Source: Branchiostoma lanceolatum (lineage: Eukaryota; Chordata; Leptocardii; Amphioxiformes; Branchiostomatidae). From it: a stretch of 64,000 nt of DNA. Both the position numbers and the translations under genes were made by a program. The notes under the pieces are model-generated. The model ran no database searches. It saw only the letters and a list, made by a program, of their open reading frames with translations, and was not told the origin of the DNA. Where the stretch lies: the NCBI RefSeq assembly GCF_035083965.1, contig NC_089724.1:20354974-20418973 (forward strand). Direction: 5' to 3'. This document shows positions 35,115 through 46,556 of this stretch, in pieces; within the stretch, counting starts at the first letter, position 1, and each line of letters starts with the position of its first letter.

Positions 35115-36605
35115 TCTGTATCTGTATCTGTATCTCTATAGCCGGTATAACCGCCATCAGGCGTAACACACCAGCTTCGCAGGCACGCGGCGCGGCAGCA
35201 GCTAGTCATATTACACCGAACGGTCTGTTACACCTAGTCTTTGCATATCTGACTGCAACCGTTCTTTAAAGCTACTTAGTGATGAAGCTCCTACAGTACT
35301 TGATGACAACGAGTTCCATTCTACTATGGTTCTCGGGAAATACGAATTTTTGAACACGTCAATCCTTGGCTGATAACTCTGGTACTTAAAAGCATGACTA
35401 TTTCTGGTCCTCTTCTGAGCTGGCATTAGATACTTATCGGTCGGTACGTCCACAAGTTTATTAGTCATCTTGTACATCATGCAAAGTCTGGACATTGTTC
35501 TCCTGTCCTCAAGTGACATCCATTGCAGGTCTGCTTTCATTTTTGTTACACTGGCGCCCCTTTCATAGTTGTTCGTGCAGAATCTGGCAGCTTGGTTCTG
35601 CACCCTCTCGAGTTTATCTATATCCTTCTTTGTGTATGGATCCCAAACTGTTGCAGCATATTCAAGGTTTGGTCTTACTAGAGACGTGTATGCAAGTGAT
35701 TTTACCTTTGCTGGGCATGCCCACAAATTACGTTTGATCACTCCCAATGTCTGTTTAGCCTTAGTTGTTACTTTGTTGATATGGGTGTTCCACTTTAGCC
35801 CCGTTGTTAATGTAACGCCTAGGTACGGGTGGCTCTTTGCTGTTGCTAGAGCCTGTCCACAGAACTGGTAGGTGGTTACAATTGGGTTTCGTTTGTTTGT
35901 TATATGCATGATGTAACATTTTTCCGGATTAAACTGCATTAGCCATCTGCTTTGCCATTCTTCGAGTGTGTTCAAATCTTCTTGCAAAAGCTGTGAATCA
36001 CTCTGTGTGGACAACTCTATATATAACAGGCAGTCATCGGCAAATAACCTAACATTTGAATCAAGCTGGTCTGGTAAGTCATTTATGTACAGGAGGAAGA
36101 GTAACGGTCCCAGAACAGTTCCCTGTGGTACGCCTGACGCAACTCTAACTGGAGCTGAGGCCTTGCCTTCTACCACTACCGTCTGTTCCCTATTGGTCAA
36201 GAAAGCCTTCAACCAATTTAGTGTGGTGCCTTGAATTCCGTAGTGCTCTAGTTTAGTGATGAGTCTGCTATGTGGGACTTTATCGAAAGCTTTAGTAAAA
36301 TCAAGAATTGCTAGATCTACCTGTTTTTTACTGTTCAGTGCGCCAGCTATGTCGTGAGCTGTCAATATAAGCTGTGTTTCTGTGGATCGCTTTGCTCTGA
36401 ATCCATGTTGGTAGTCAGTCAATATGTTGAAACTTTCTAAGTGTTTCATGACATGACTATGGATAATGTGTTCAAGTAGTTTGCAGGATATACAGGTCAG
36501 TGATACAGGTCGGTAGTTGCCGGGGACAGCTCTATCTCCCTTTTTAAAAATGGCACATATATTTGCATCCCTCCAGTCTTTGGGAATTCGTAACGTATTT
36601 GTATT
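35115..36605 (-). mobile_element. Element B: 5-prime-truncated CR1/jockey-type retrotransposon
   Basis: The minus-strand frame from IPKDWRDANICAIFKKGDR to the stop at 35211 holds nearly the whole RT: NYRPVSLT, QHGFRAKRSTETQ, LDFTKAFDKVPH, SGVPQGTVLGPLLF, catalytic FADD, then the C-terminal YFPRTIVEWNSL. An approximately 75-bp 3-prime UTR ends in an (ATACAG)n tail at 35115-35138. It is fused in frame to element A at its 5-prime side, so endonuclease and earlier sequence are missing. The frame is intact, suggesting a recent insertion, but it has no promoter or EN of its own. Confidence 0.85.
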
Positions 36606-37438
36606 GTATGAAATTGGAAGATGCCATAAGAAAGCAAACCCGCTCTCCTCTAAAGACTTACGTATTCCTGTCGCCCAACATTTAACACCAGATTTGTCTA
36701 GATCTAACTGACAGTAGAAAGCATCTGCTTGAAAACTGTCGGCTGGCACATTTTGGCGAAGTCTAAGAAAATATTTGACGCCATTTAGCGAAGCCTCCAC
36801 TTGTATGGGGTATCTTCCTAATTCCGCCCTTGCAGCTAGGCTGCAAGCAGATTTTGGTACACGTAATGATTGTTTGCAGAATTTTAAATGAACGGATTCA
36901 ATTGGACAGGAATTTGAACTTTTGAACGAGCCCCATATTTCAGAGCCGTAGAGAATAATGGGTTTAACGCACGCATCAAAAAGTTTGTTTCTCACAGAAA
37001 TGGGGGCGTCGGCATTGTCTAGAGATTGGTTAATGCCGAACAAAGCTTTTAGACCTTTCCTGTAGAGGTGTTTGTGATTCGCCTTGAATGTGCCGGCAGA
37101 GTTGACAATAATACCTAAGTAACAATAGGATGTAACTAATTCAACAGGGTTTTTCTGGTATGTAAACAAACAGTCTTTTGGAAGACGGCCACCTTTAGAG
37201 AAAACAACAACTTTTGTTTTCCTAAGGTTTACATTCAGTCTCCATGTATTACAGTAGTTTTCTAGCTTGTTCAAAGAGGTTTGTAACCCTTGTTTAGACT
37301 CGGAAAAAATAACTAAGTCATCTGCGTACAATAAACAGGGAATACGCTTATCATGCATAATTGGTGGTTTACATTCATTGTCAAAGATGGTTGTAATATC
37401 ACTAATAAATAAGTTGAATAACGTTGGGCTTAAATTAC
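36605..37438 (-). pseudogene. Element A ORF2, RT palm and thumb part
   Basis: After the 37439-38044 insertion the frame resumes with NLSPTLFNLFISDI and contains the catalytic YADDLVIFS, then VNLRKTKVVVFSKGG, YCYLGI and a thumb-like region (NKLFDACVKPIILYGSEIWG). It runs without a stop into element B. YADD and GVKQGCNLSP distinguish it from element B (FADD, GVPQGTVLGP). Confidence 0.85.
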
Positions 37439-38044
37439 GGTATCAGGACAACTCGGCCCATTTCCAACTCGGCCCATCGCAAATCTGGTCAACTCGGCCC
37501 ATCGCGGTGGTCAACTCGGCCCATTGCCGAGGTCAACTCGGCCCATCGCCAAATTTCCACAAAATAAAAATAAAAAAACACTCACCTTCTAAACCACAAC
37601 CTCATGACTGCAATTTTTAATGTTTACCCGCCGTGTCCCGGGTAGTAACATACATGTAACATGTTTAGTAACAATGTCTCATTGCGTAATTGTCAAACAA
37701 CTTCGAATTGTTGAGGATTTTGGAGCTCCATACCGCCGGTGCTTTTGATAGGCAATCGACATAATTTTCATAGAGACCGTGTTTTTTTTTGTCTGAAAAC
37801 TTCGAACTGTTGACTTAATTTGAGGTTTTTGGAGACCCATACCACCGGCGCTTATAGGCAATCAACTTGATTTAATACAGACCACGTCTTTTTGTCAGAG
37901 AACTTCAAACTGTTGACTTTGAGGTTTTGGGCCGAGTTGACTAGGGAGATGGGCCGAGTTGACTAGGGAGATGGGCCGAGTTGACTAGGGAATTGGGCCG
38001 AGTTGACTGGGCCGAGTTGGTAATGGGCCGAGTCGTCCGACATT
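37439..38044. mobile_element. 606-bp inverted-repeat element built of CTCGGCCCAT repeats
   Basis: Inserted into the RT of element A between GVKQGCNL and its continuation. The target CTTAAATTAC is duplicated exactly at 37429-37438 and 38045-38054 (10 bp). The two ends are inverted copies: the word CAACTCGGCCCAT (or close variants) occurs at short intervals at 37450-37555 and inverted at 37930-38035. The interior has an imperfect duplication of about 95 bp (37715-37805 and 37825-37915). No coding sequence. A 9-10 bp duplication suggests a Mutator-like element, not proven. Confidence 0.88.
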
Positions 38045-38706
38045 CTTAAATTACAACCTTGTTTGACACCGCTATGCGTAACATATGATTCAGTGAGACC
38101 ATGACTATGTTTGACACAATTTGTAGTTTTAGAGTACATATCTTTGATAGTTTGAAGAAATTTACCACCTATACCAAGCTTGTTCAATTTAAATATGAGG
38201 CCATTTCTCCAAACTGAATCAAAGGCCTTACTAAAATCTACAAAACATGCAAAGATGCGAGAGTTCTGACTGATATATTTCCTAACTAGGGTGCTAACTA
38301 CGAAAAGATTATCTGTTGTTCTAAAGTTTTTCCTAAAGCCTGCCTGATGGGGTTTGAATAATGTGTTGTTTTCTGCATAATTTACTAAACGAGTATTCAA
38401 TATGGAAGAAAATAGTTTACCTAGACAGCTCATAATAGAGATTCCACGATAGTTGTCTGGGATGGAAGGGTCCCCTGACTTGTGAATTGGCACGATATGG
38501 CTGAGAGACCATTCCTCAGGAAAATATTCATTTTGTAAACACATATTAAAAACCTGGAGAAGTGACTTTTTCAATATCATTTTACCAGATTTCAACATTT
38601 CGTTTAGAATCATGTCATTTCCACTAGATTTATTGTTTTTGAGATTAGAAATGGCAGTGGTTAATTCCCCAATGGTTATTGGGGAATCAAGGACAGAGGG
38701 GTTTAC
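38045..38706 (-). pseudogene. Element A ORF2, RT fingers part
   Basis: Starts beyond the 4.4-kb insert with NPSVLDSPITIGELTTAI. RT motifs follow in order: EEWSLSHIVPIHKSGD, NYRGISI, QAGFRKNFRTTDNLF, catalytic CFVDFSKAFDSV (block A) and GVKQGCNL (block B). The frame is interrupted at 38045 by the 606-bp element. No other break is seen, so the retrotransposon was apparently intact when hit. Confidence 0.85.
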
Positions 38707-39109
38707 CACGCTCCTTCACAGCGTCGTAATAAATTGACTTGTTCCACTGAATATGCGAGTGCGAGTCTTTTATGCAATTCACTTTTTGGCCGCATGAGGG
38801 CTACTATAGCGGTTTGTTCGCAAAGACAGCCCTGGGACAGAGAGCGTATTTTTGGTGCGCGAAGCATGCTGGGAGGACGGTAGTATCCTGGGGACGTGAA
38901 CTCGCTACCGTAGCAAACTCCCTTCCGTGACATAACTCCCCTCTCGGCAATCTAGAAGGGTAATCTAACACCCTCGCAGCGCCACCAAATTAGGTACATT
39001 TTAAAGTTCCCTTTGATATAACGTATCACCATTGTGGCAACATTTTACCCCCGAAATAGTAAACTTTCGTCTTGTTTTCGCCTCGGTAACTGTAGAAAAT
39101 ACTAGCTAA

Positions 39110-41173
39110 CTAGAGTTCCACGACCTCATATCTTCGCCAAATAATATGAATTGTACCGACGGATGCAAGTACCAAACTCCCGCCATTTACCAATATGGCA
39201 TTACATAGCCGTTTTTCTAAACAATAATTAAATTCTAGTCTTTAGTTGCTTAGATAATATCTATCAATGTTCCCCTCTTTCTCAGTGGCTTGATATGCCC
39301 CAGGTCTGAAAGTCCTCTCATGGAATGTCAATGACAGTTAGACATCCAGGTAATAAGATACGCAATAAAACTGGATGGATTTTCGAAACGTAGTGACGTA
39401 GTATAACTCTATCAAATATTAGACCCTGTTTTGCATAATCAGCATCTTATTTTTTTAACTTGGCTTGGCTATGTCAATTATCAGATTCAGCTATTTTAAA
39501 ATGCCCAACATGGATATAAAAAGTCCTGTCATTTACGGGCATAGTGTTATTATCTTAGTATAATCTTAGCAATAATTCAAATGAGGTCATTTGAATAATT
39601 GATGTTTCGATTATAATCGATGATTACTAGCCTCTTTTTCTCAGTGAAGGATGACACAGTTTTCAAATGTGATTTGTTTTTATTTGTTTTTTTCGGCTGT
39701 AGATAAGTACAGCCAGGGCTACCAAAGGCTAAAGCTATTACAAAGGGTTAGCCCTGGTAACTGAAGAATATGCAGACCTTGATACAAGCTTTCACAAAGA
39801 CTAGAATACGACTAAAATGCATATAAACGGGCACAAACATAGAACTCAGCGCATTTTAAAACATTTCATTAATCATGCAAATTAGGTCCTGTTTGGCATA
39901 CTTACCATGTTACATCAATCGTAAGATCTTCATACCAAACATAACAGATACATTTTAGCCCTGTTTTTTCAGTTGCCCAGCTAGTAAGCTAGCTGTTGAC
40001 CTAGATTCAGGACGCCAGCTGTTGACCTAGATTCTGGACGCCAGTTGTGTACTAACGCATGCCGCGTACTATGGTGCGGCAGTCCTATATATGCCAATTA
40101 TTACGTTAAGTAGGTCATGATCTGCATAATGAGCGTATCATAATGCAGATCATCACTTAAGGAACATATATACCAAATACAAAATTATTCCATCGGCCCC
40201 TGCTTGAGTTATCCTCCTCAAAAGTTACAAACAAATAGGCCCACTGCAGTTTAAGGCAAGCCGCAAGGGGGCCCAAACTTACATCACTTACTCTCTGCTC
40301 CAAGACCTATCTACCACTCAAAAAATCATAACCTTAGTCCCTGCAAAAAATTCGACCACAAACTTTAAGCGGATTAGTAAACTTTCTTCATTTATTATGC
40401 AAATTAGTTCCTGGTTTTCATAATATGTATTTGATTATGTAAAACATTACCCAAGCTATTTACATACCAACAATCATGACGATCTGTCAACCCCTTCTGT
40501 AGTTATTAGCCTCCAAAGGTTTCAACAAAAACGCCAACTGCAGGTCCAAACAAGCCGCTAGGGGAGCCAAACTTACACCACCTATTCCCTGTTCCAGACC
40601 CTATGTATTGGTGAAAAATCATGAACCTGGCACTTCCAGAAAATTCGACCACAAAATTTAGAACTCAGCTGTAGTACCTTAATTATCAGCTAGGAGGCCC
40701 ATTATCGAACTTGACCTTCCTCTTTAACACTCCTACCTACCAACTGAATATCATGCACAGCCGTCAACAGCACCTCGAGTTATGCTGGCGACATACAAAT
40801 TCACACACATATGAAGCGTGCTGCAGTACCGACGGAAAATGCCAGGGAAACCATTTTTGAACTTGACCTCCGTTTCCACAACATCTACACACCTGCAAAA
40901 AATCATGAAGATCCATCAACGTTTCCGTCATTTTTTTTGCCTACATACAAACACAAAAAAATGCAAAGTCTGCTGCAGTACTGTTGGAAAACGCCAGGTA
41001 AACCATTTTTGAACTTGACCTTCCTTTGCACAACAACTACACACCTACCAAAAATCATAAAGATTCATTGAAGCTTTCTTGAGTTATGCTCCTGACATAC
41101 ATAAAGACCCACGCAACAGATTTTTCAACCGAAAACATAATCTTCTCCGAGTACAAGTACTCGGCGAAGATAA
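39110..41173 (+). repeat. Hairpin-tailed periodic repeat, copy 1
   Basis: Starts CTAGAGTTCCACGACCTCAT ... ATCTTCGCC and ends with the hairpin CCGAGTAC-AA-GTACTCGG and CGAAGATAA, so ATCTTCGCC is inverted at the two ends. The second half is built of degenerate units of about 150-200 bp, each with CTGCAGTACC, GAACTTGACCTTCC, ACACCTNCNAAAAATCAT and GAGTTATGCT. Same orientation and about three-quarters identical by eye to the next copy. Class unknown. Confidence 0.7.
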
Positions 41174-41408
41174 CTATTGTACAGTCACACGTTGTATAGA
41201 GACGCACACAAGAGTCACACAACTTACGATTTGCTAAGGTAATTGAGACAAACACAAAACAAAACAAAACTAGAGTTCCACGAACACATTATCTTCGCCA
41301 AATAATCAAGGCTTATTATGGAGAGTGATAAATATTTACATGCCTATCACCCCCTGCAAATTTGATCATGCACCATACTATTTGGAAGTTATGATGGGGC
41401 GAATGAGT

Positions 41409-41583
41409 GTACTCTCCAAGCAGAGGAGTCGGTCTGGCTGGTTTTTGACGTGTTTTTAGGTGTTTTTGTCAGGCTTTCCATTTTGTCCCCTTTTCGTTAT
41501 GTCGCCAACCGTGTTGAACAAAAATGCCTAAACTGAACGCGTTAAAAACCAGCAGGACCCACACCTCTGCTTGGAGAATAGTT
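41409..41583. mobile_element. Short MITE (CTCCAAGCAGAGG ends)
   Basis: The left end CTCTCCAAGCAGAGGAGTCG is repeated inverted at the right (CTCCAAGCAGAGGTGTGGGT), and both continue into CTGGTTTTTNACG. Length about 175 bp, non-coding. The target duplication is not clear. Confidence 0.7.
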
Positions 41584-41680
41584 TATTTATTTGACCTACA
41601 TGTACGTTTATGCAAGGCCATCTGTTTACATGACCTTTAATACACTGTCCCATGTCCCATAATGTAATGCAGTGGGTTAA

Positions 41681-42226
41681 AGGTGCCCTAAGCGATTTCA
41701 GGGGGTAAAACTTGAAATATTCTGGGGAAGGCAATTCTGTTTGGTGAGGTTGAAATTTACATTTACTTCCCTATATTAGCACATCTGCATCATTATTTCA
41801 TACTCTGGGCGTTTAAAAATAGCACAGAAGCAAGCCACAAAAGGAGTATTTTATTTATTGGGTCCCCCCAAAAATCAGCCCAGAATCCAGCCGTAACCGT
41901 TTTCTGTCTACAATTTTCGGTAACTTCCGGCCGTGTGACGTCACAATGCCCAAGCACATTGAGCCATGACCACGTGATTATTTCTTCGGAAGCGTTCGGG
42001 ACTTATCGGTCAGAATCGTGCATATTCGGAAGATTTGAAATGACGGCTGACCTCCAAGTGCTCAGATTTTCAATGAGTTCCCATCACACAACGACATCAC
42101 ATTTTTGCTCCATGATGGTTGATATGCGATGGGATAGTGTTATCTAAACTTACTTTGGATAGAAATCAGAAAAAAACTGATTTTGAATATATGACTTTCA
42201 GTGCCCTAATATTGCTTAGGTTGCCT
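41681..42226. mobile_element. 546-bp MITE flanked by TTAA
   Basis: Ends are inverted: AGGTGCCCTAAGCGAT at 41681 and, inverted, AGGCAACCTAAGCAAT at 42226. TTAA lies directly outside both ends (41677-41680 and 42227-42230), as for piggyBac- or Kolobok-type transposition. Interior non-coding. Confidence 0.75.
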
Positions 42227-43120
42227 TTAACAAACTTTCCTAACTAATTATACAAATTAGCTCCTGATTTGCATAATCAGTCATTGATTATGTAAAGCAC
42301 CATCTGAGCTCCCTACATACCAAACATCACGACGATCTGTCGACCCCTTCTCAAGTTATTCATGTCCGAATGTCAAAACAAAAACACCCACTGCAGCTCT
42401 TAACAAGCCGCTAGGGGACCCAAATTTACAGAACTTACTTTCTGTGGCATGAACTATGTACCACACAAAAATCATGACCATAGCACTTTCAGAAAATATG
42501 CCCCTAAATTTTGAAGCTCCGCTGCAGTACCTTAGGTACCCGCTAGAAGGCCCATTATCGAACTTGACCTTCCTTTTTGTAAACCCTACCCATCCACTAA
42601 ATATCATATGAATCCATCAACAGCTTCTCGAGTTATGCTGGCGACATACAAATACACATCCATACAAAGCCTGCTGCAGTACCGACGGAAAACACCAGGG
42701 GAACGATTTTTGAACTTGACCCCCGTTTCCACAACATCTACACACCTGCAAAAAATCATGAAGATCCATCAACGTTTCCGTCACTTTTTTTGCCTACTTA
42801 CAAACACAAAAAAATGCAAAGTCCGCTGCAGTACTGTTGAAAAACGCAAGGTAAACCATTTTCGAACTTGACCTTCCTTTGCACAACCACTACACACCTA
42901 CCAAAAATCATAAAGATTCATTTAAGCTTTCTTGAGTTATGCTCCTGACATACATTCAGACCCACCCAACAGATTTTTCAACCGAAAACATAATCTTCTC
43001 CAAGTACAAGTACTCGGCGAAGATAATGACAGCCGTGGATTCCATATAGTTTTATTTTGTGTATTGGTTGAGCCCACGATCTAAACCTATGGCTTCTTCG
43101 CGGCGCTGGGTACGAGCGTG

Positions 43121-44653
43121 GGGGTTTACAGTGGGCGGAGATGAATTCAGTGAATCGTTATTTGAAATTCGCGGATCATTTTCTGGGTCAGGACAGTCCT
43201 TTGTATTGTTAAAAAGCTTGTCTACACTGCTGAAGTGATTAAGCCACTCTTCATCTGATATATTGTTCTCTTGTGCTTTTGCTGGTTTTAATTTGTTTAC
43301 TAGATTCCAAAAGGCACTAGGATTCTTATCTTTTAGGCAGGATAATTGTGTCATTATGTAATTATGAAAATCTCTTTTCTTCTTTTTTATGAGTTTTCTA
43401 TATTCCTTTTTCCTTTTAAAGAATCTACCCCTGATATCTGGGTTTGATGGCTGTTTTACAAGTAGGGAAGCCAGGTTCTTCACCTCTCGCTTTAGTTCAG
43501 TACAGCTTTTGTCGAACCATTGTTTGTTTTGTCCAAGCCGGGTACGTCTCTTAGTCTTACAATTTGTTCTCTTTATTGACAATGATCTAGTACCTGCGTC
43601 TTTTAGAATTGAGCTAAATTCCGATACAAAAACTTCGATTTCTTCTTTAGAATTTGAACTACTGTTAGCTTTGAATGAGAGCGAATTTAATCTATTTTTA
43701 AAATGGGATTGTGATAGAGTCTGAGAAAATATTTCCGTGGATGACTGGTTCCAGTGAAATCTCTGATGAGAAGGTTTGGATTTCGGCCTGTTGTATTTTT
43801 CATTAGGATGTTTATTTGTTGTGTTTGTATTGATGAGAACAGATAACATACAGTGGTCCGAAAAAACTGTCAAAGGGTGAACTTTAAACAATAGAACATG
43901 TTGAAATAAAGATTGGCTGGTGGCGATATAATCCACAGTACTACTTCCGTTCGGCTGATGACAGGTATAATTACCTTGTAAATCTCCCACTACTCTACCA
44001 TTTAGTATTCTAAGGTCAGCTTGTATACATAAATCGGTTATAAGTCTACCAAATTTGTTAGGAGGTGCTTTGTCAGAGCGTTGTCTATCTTTGAAAAGGT
44101 TTGAAACATCACAGGGGCCGTCCTCGTTGTCTACATAGTCATTTAAATTACCAAGACGTGAATTTAGATCGCCCCCAAGTAGGATAAATCCCTCTGAACT
44201 ATACTTAGCTATTTCATCTTCTAAAATGTCTATCACGTGATTCTCAGGGTTTTTATGGGTTGAAGAAGCGCTGGGACTTAAATACACAGAACATATAAAC
44301 AGATCTCTCGAAAGTCCTAATAATTTACGGTCCAGTCGCACCCAGAGAAGGTCTGTGGATTTGGAGGGTACCTTTTTTATATAATGCCTATATTCATTTT
44401 TGTAAAAGAATAAAATTCCTCCCGAAGAACGCTTAGCTCTCTTGTTTTTGTTTCGGTACAAATGAAAATGACTGTAGTTGTTGATGTTGATTTTGGTACT
44501 TTCTGTGGTCCAGGTTTCTAGCAATGAGAAGAAGTCGAATTTATTGATTTCGTCTAAAAACTCTAAGTCCTCTAATTTTGAACCTAATCCATGTACATTC
44601 CAGACACCGAAACTCTTGCTTCGGCACGGAAAAGTTTTCATCCAGGAAGGCAA
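43121..44653 (-). pseudogene. Element A ORF2, AP-type endonuclease domain
   Basis: Minus-strand frame starting at 44653. Endonuclease/exonuclease/phosphatase motifs in order: GVWNVHGLGSK, FFSLLETW, GGDLNSR (catalytic Asp/Asn), TVDYIATSQ and FSDHCML (catalytic Asp-His). A basic linker follows, with the WLNHFSSVDKLF motif usual before RT. It nicks the target DNA in non-LTR transposition. The frame is cut at the GGGGTTTAC duplication and then runs by chance into the insert until 43052. About 465 bp, including a 20-nt poly(A) run near 44732, separates it from ORF1. Confidence 0.88.
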
Positions 44654-45117
44654 AAAGAATTAACAGAAAAAAGTTAACAAAATCTGAATTATGCCTTTAC
44701 CCTAACCCTCAATACTATATCGTAACTCCATGAAAAAAAAAAAAAAAAAAAATAGATACTAAGATAGAGGAAATCTAAACGTCTTGAAAAAAACGTACGA
44801 AGAATTCTATGAATCACTGAAAATACCCTACTTACTATCCATACGTACTATCTCTAGCATTGCTATCTCTACATATATGTATAACTAGGTTCGCATTTAA
44901 CAAATCAGAAAAAAGGATGTCGGATTTATAGACAAAATGATAATAATGAAAAACAAAACAACGGATGGTAACACGTCTAATAAAAATTGTGAATTACTGC
45001 TCTAATGTTTTCATACCAGTTGTTGATCAATAGCTTTTCACCAATCAAAAAGAAAAGTATGTTTGGCTTACTAAAACAAATTATAGATGATAACATCATG
45101 ATTGTTGTAATGTTTTC

Positions 45118-46556
45118 CTACCACATGTTGATCATTGGTGGCCACAACATGGCTGGATGCCAGGGCCAAGGTGGGGAGTTCATTCGCGAAGAGCTGCTGT
45201 TTGGCGGAGAGTTTGTGGCAGACATGCCCCACGGCACGGGAGGGTGGCTGAACATGGCGGGTGGGCAACCCCAGGGTCCCGGAGCCTGGCTGGGCAGGAA
45301 CGGTGGACGTCCGGGGTGGCTGGGCAGGAACGGTGGACGTCCGGGGTGGGGCGGTCTGGACGCTGTAGCTGGACGCTCCATCGGTGTTCCTTCACAGCGT
45401 GGAGGACCTAGGGGAGGGCCTTGGTTACGCTCACCGAGCTGTCCGTAGCGTGTTGGGGGGAGATCGTTTTCGTCCGGTTTTGGCGCTGTCACTGGACGCT
45501 CCATCGGTGTTCCTTCACAGCGTGGAGGACCCAGGGGAGGGCCTTGGTTACGCTCACCGACCTGTCCGTAGCGTGTTGGGGGGAGATCGTTTCTGTCGGT
45601 GTGTTCCTGTTGTCCCTGTCTACGGGTTGTGTATTGGTTAGGTTTCGGTGACCTGGTAGGCTGACTCGTGGAAGAGGAGTGACCGGCGTCCCTACCAGCC
45701 TTACCCATATATTGTCCGAGACCTAAGAGTGGGTGCACCGTCCTTTTGAAGTTAGCCGCCAGTACACGTACCCCGAACCTGTTAACGTGGTATCCATCGG
45801 GACTGTATAGAGCTCCCTTTATCGAACCCATACGTGACAGGTTGTCATTGTCAACGATGTGGACGAAAGAGGTCTCTCCAGCAGTGACCTTCAGGAATGT
45901 GTTCACATTGTCGCCTATCTGCTGAAGAGTAGGGTCATCCCTTGGGGGTATCGAGGAAAGTACAATTTGGGTTTGAGGGAATTTCTCGTGTGCTGTATAG
46001 ATTGCCTTGCGGAAGCGTTCTGAGACTAATGTAGAGTCACGTGTGTCTCGTGCGTCATTAGTCCCAACATGCAGCAGGATGACCTTGGGATCTGAGATTG
46101 TTGTACGGTGCAAGTACTCTGTAGCTTCAGTTATGGTGAAAGTTGTTTCTCTCTTCACACATTTGTCCGGATACAGGATGTTGGTTTTGATTGCCTTTGT
46201 GTTTGAGTCACCGAGGATTAACACGTCGAGAGCCGAGTCTTTGTCATGATGATTCTCCTCGGAGGTCTCCATTGTTTTCTCTCGTGGGTTGTTTACCATA
46301 TTGCCCCCGGACGTGTGTTGCTTTGTTCTGTTGGTTTTGATGCTCTCTTCACGACGTTTTACACTTGTGTTTGAAATGTCGGAAGTGCCAACATGAACAT
46401 TCCCTTCATTGTCCAACACCTGGAATCTATTAAAACTGTTTTGAGTAACAAAAGAAGGCGGTCTCCATTGACAGTCACGTTGATAGGAATCGTATGGGAG
46501 GTCCCGGGCGGGTCACCCGTAATCAGTAACCAAGTTTTAGTTTCAATTCGTTTCAT
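45118..46556 (-). pseudogene. Element A ORF1 with SGNH/GDSL-type esterase domain
   Basis: The main frame (46419-45118, 433 codons) contains the SGNH hydrolase blocks LDVLILGDSNTKA (nucleophile Ser), LLHVGTNDARD (Asn) and SPDGYHVNRFG (Asp-His). Esterase-bearing ORF1 proteins are known in CR1-group retrotransposons. The C-terminal third is proline-rich with a 123-bp (41-residue) tandem duplication (about 45375-45620) and a 30-bp duplication (about 45290-45350). Upstream, a second frame (46556 down to about 46440) reads like the true N-terminus, so a one-base-type frameshift near 46440-46455 has probably broken the ORF. Confidence 0.8.

Larger units (their letters stand above)
41270..43026 (+). 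repeat. Hairpin-tailed periodic repeat, copy 2
   Basis: Same start (CTAGAGTTCCACGAACACATT) and same hairpin end as copy 1, which finishes about 100 bp upstream. It lacks part of the left half of copy 1 and contains two MITEs (about 41409-41583 and 41681-42226). The right 800 bp matches copy 1 closely, unit by unit. Confidence 0.7.
38707..43120. mobile_element. 4.4-kb composite insert with 9-bp target-site duplication
   Basis: GGGGTTTAC occurs exactly at both junctions (38698-38706 and 43121-43129) inside element A ORF2, so the insertion can be removed cleanly. Its ends are short imperfect inverted repeats: CACGCTCCTTCACAGCGTCG at the left and, inverted, CACGCTCGTACCCAGCGCCG at the right. Inside are two tandem copies of a hairpin-tailed repeat and at least two MITEs. 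No transposase is recognised. The 9-bp duplication suggests a Mutator-like non-autonomous element that was itself filled with repeats. Confidence 0.8.

Noticed and set aside
43052..43120. Natural C-terminus for the endonuclease protein
   Set aside because: The frame passes the GGGGTTTAC duplication and reads into the inserted 4.4-kb element by chance; the true continuation is at 38706.
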